Under the pieces are notes generated by a model, which was not told the origin of the DNA, searched no databases, and worked only from the letters and a program-made list of their open reading frames with translations. From Diphasiastrum complanatum (lineage: Eukaryota; Streptophyta; Lycopodiopsida; Lycopodiales; Lycopodiaceae), in assembly GCA_029204225.1 (NCBI GenBank), contig CM055095.1:67295940-67359939 (forward strand): 64,000 nt of DNA, given 5' to 3'. Made by a program: the position numbers and the translations under genes. Each line of letters starts with the position of its first letter. The first letter of the stretch is position 1. This document shows positions 62,210-64,000 of this stretch, in pieces.

Positions 62210-63130
62210 GTTGGTTGAGTTTAGATTTTTGAAACAAGTTATTAGTACTTGTAGCAAGTGCATTGTTTATGGGTTTGTAAATATTACCTGCTTTTCATAT
62301 ACAGTATAAGATACGTTCCTTTTTTATAATATTACTAGGGAATTTTGTTTCGAATTTGTGAATAAAACCTTTTTTAGATAGTGTTGGTGTTTAGTATTGT
62401 TTTTTGTATAGCTTGTAAAAGGAAAATAGTTACAATTTTTTGACACAATAGGAGATTTTGGGAAAAGAGAGTGTGTGCAAGGAATATGATTAGGACCTTT
62501 TTACTATGGTTGCTAAAATTTTGCAAGGTTAGCCTATTTTTTGAATGAATAATTTTTTTAGAATGAATCGTTGAATCTCTCAAGGGTAACGTCAGTTGCG
62601 TGTTGTGTTATGATTTCTTTAAGCTATTTAAGAGATTGAACTATTGCGGAAAGTTATGGCATGTGAAAGAATTTTGTGGGTTGGGCACCTATGTGAAAGC
62701 TCTTTTTTGATAGACAAAGAACATAGAACAATTTCAAAGTTTCAAAAGTTCGAATCCAGTATTTATTATTTGCATTTACTAAGCATGTAACATGGATTTA
62801 CATGTTAAGTTGCAAGAATTTGAACCCAGGATTCATTATTGGCATCTATTAAACATTTAACATCGATAGGTCCAGATTAGTTACTTGAAATAGGTCAACG
62901 ATAGCCATAGATGATAAGATACAAAGAATTCAGCAAAAGGTTTTTTCAAATATTAGTTGTGTCTGAAATCTGTACGTGTCATTAAGCTTTCTGCAGGAAT
63001 ATAAAATCTGATAGCTGAGGAAAAAACATTTGAAAGGCTTTAGTGGTAGTTAGAACACCAACTTTTGGTAAGAAGAATATGTCAGTCAATTAATATTGAA
63101 GCAAAACTTAAAATCAAGTACTACTCACTA
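62210..63130. other. No recognised gene
   Basis: About 900 bp of T-rich DNA inside or beside the Helitron relic. Confidence 0.35.
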
Positions 63131-63319
63131 CTGATTATAAGTCGTTGATTCTGAAACTATAGAACAAAGATGTAACTAAAAACAATATAATTAAGAAGTG
63201 TAGTTGACCTGTATTGTTGGAAAGAGGTATGTGAAAGATAGGTCGAATAAGATTCGAATAAGATCGACTATGATTTGAATAAGGTCGAATAAGATTCGAA
63301 TAAAAAAAATTCGAACGAC

Positions 63320-64000
63320 AAGAAAGAAAACTTATTTGAAAATAAAATCTGAAGTCTGAAAGTATATCATCTTGTCGTAGCAATAGTTCCCAACTGATGT
63401 AATTTAGACTCCAATCCTCTTCCACCTCAACACATGTCAAAACTGCATCATTGTATATAATTTCAATATTTTTTTCTTTTGAATGTCCACTGGCTTCCAA
63501 GTTTTGATCGAGTGGCACCCATTTACCTTTATTTTTTTTTCCATCTTTGATAATGGAAGCATAAGCTCAACATTTGTTTTTCAATTTGATAACAAAAACA
63601 CATGGAAGACATTTTAATTCTGCATTCTATTTCTCCATCTGGTCTTTTGTCCCAGCCTTCATCCATAAGTTCAAATAATAAACTATCTGATAAATTTTTG
63701 CATACAAACATCGTTGGGGTTTTGTGTACATTGACACTTGAAAAGAAATCCACAAATATATTCAAAAAAATAAACCAGTTCAATCTGACTGTTTTTTATC
63801 TCGTGCTTATCTTTAATCAATTTTTTACATCATTATATAGCTTGCAACGAAATGATTTTGAAACTGCAGCATCTGGAGCAACCCATTCATCACTTTCAAA
63901 ACTAGGTAATGGAATTGGGACTATTTGTCCAAAATCTTCTTTTGTATCAGGAATGTACATTGATTCATAAACAAAAATCCCACTATCAACTAGATTTTTT
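63320..64000 (-). pseudogene. Unrecognised decayed coding region
   Basis: Minus strand. Protein-like stretches broken by stops: from the window end KNLVDSGIFVYESMYIPDTK, VPIPLPSFESDEWVAPDAAV, then after stops FVCKNLSDSLLFELMDEGW, and after another break WVPLDQNLEASGHSKEKNIE and SWELLLRQDDILSDF. Codon quality suggests a former gene, possibly the N-terminal part or a companion ORF of the Helitron. No family is recognised. It continues past the window. Confidence 0.35.

Overview
This is nuclear DNA from a land plant. Two split plant genes with GT-AG introns can be rebuilt exon by exon: the regulatory (beta) subunit of protein kinase CK2 on the + strand (coding exons 14859-26747) and the bifunctional thiamin-salvage protein TH2 (TenA-like domain plus HAD phosphatase) on the - strand (59326-50495). 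Almost everything else is decayed transposable elements, minisatellites and long (TA)n, (GA)n and (GT)n microsatellites. The element mix (Ty1/copia, Ty3/gypsy, L1-like and other LINEs, hAT, Helitron, a tRNA-derived SINE) fits a seed plant with a moderately repeat-rich genome. I cannot name the species.

Layout. 1-6600: decayed minus-strand copia element with its 3' LTR at about 812-1172. 6600-8400: minisatellite and microsatellites with a strong hairpin. 8640-9560: nested short duplications and exon-like sequence I do not recognise. 11929-12206: an isolated GIY-YIG nuclease-like exon, the least expected coding signal here, followed by a ~620-bp-spaced direct repeat and a SINE. 14180-26747: CK2 beta gene. 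Its 8.5-kb second intron holds two copia fragments, a LINE 3' end, telomere-like sequence, a GT-rich tract and an antisense first exon resembling a CUE-domain gene. 27860-29640: gypsy 5' LTR, primer-binding site and broken gag. 30607-33583: broken hAT transposase gene, abutted by a gypsy RT/integrase deletion derivative (33672-34596). 35010-35633: transposon-protein-like exon resembling the DUF8039/En-Spm family. 35760-37440: telomere-like then T-rich minisatellite. 37800-40070: GC-rich short elements inside (TA)n, and a clean ~0.97-kb tandem duplication. 41021-44432: minus-strand LTR element with primer-binding site and zinc-knuckle ORF. 46640-47940: L1 relic. 50495-59326: TH2. 59834-62105 and perhaps to the window end: Helitron relic upstream of TH2 in the same orientation.

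The two genes act in unrelated processes (CK2 signalling; thiamin monophosphate dephosphorylation and pyrimidine salvage), and nothing suggests joint regulation. I found no convincing complete new system. The items most worth a second look are the GIY-YIG exon, the possible in-frame cassette exon in TH2, the antisense CUE-type exon in the CK2 beta intron, and the families of short palindromic elements sitting inside (TA)n tracts.
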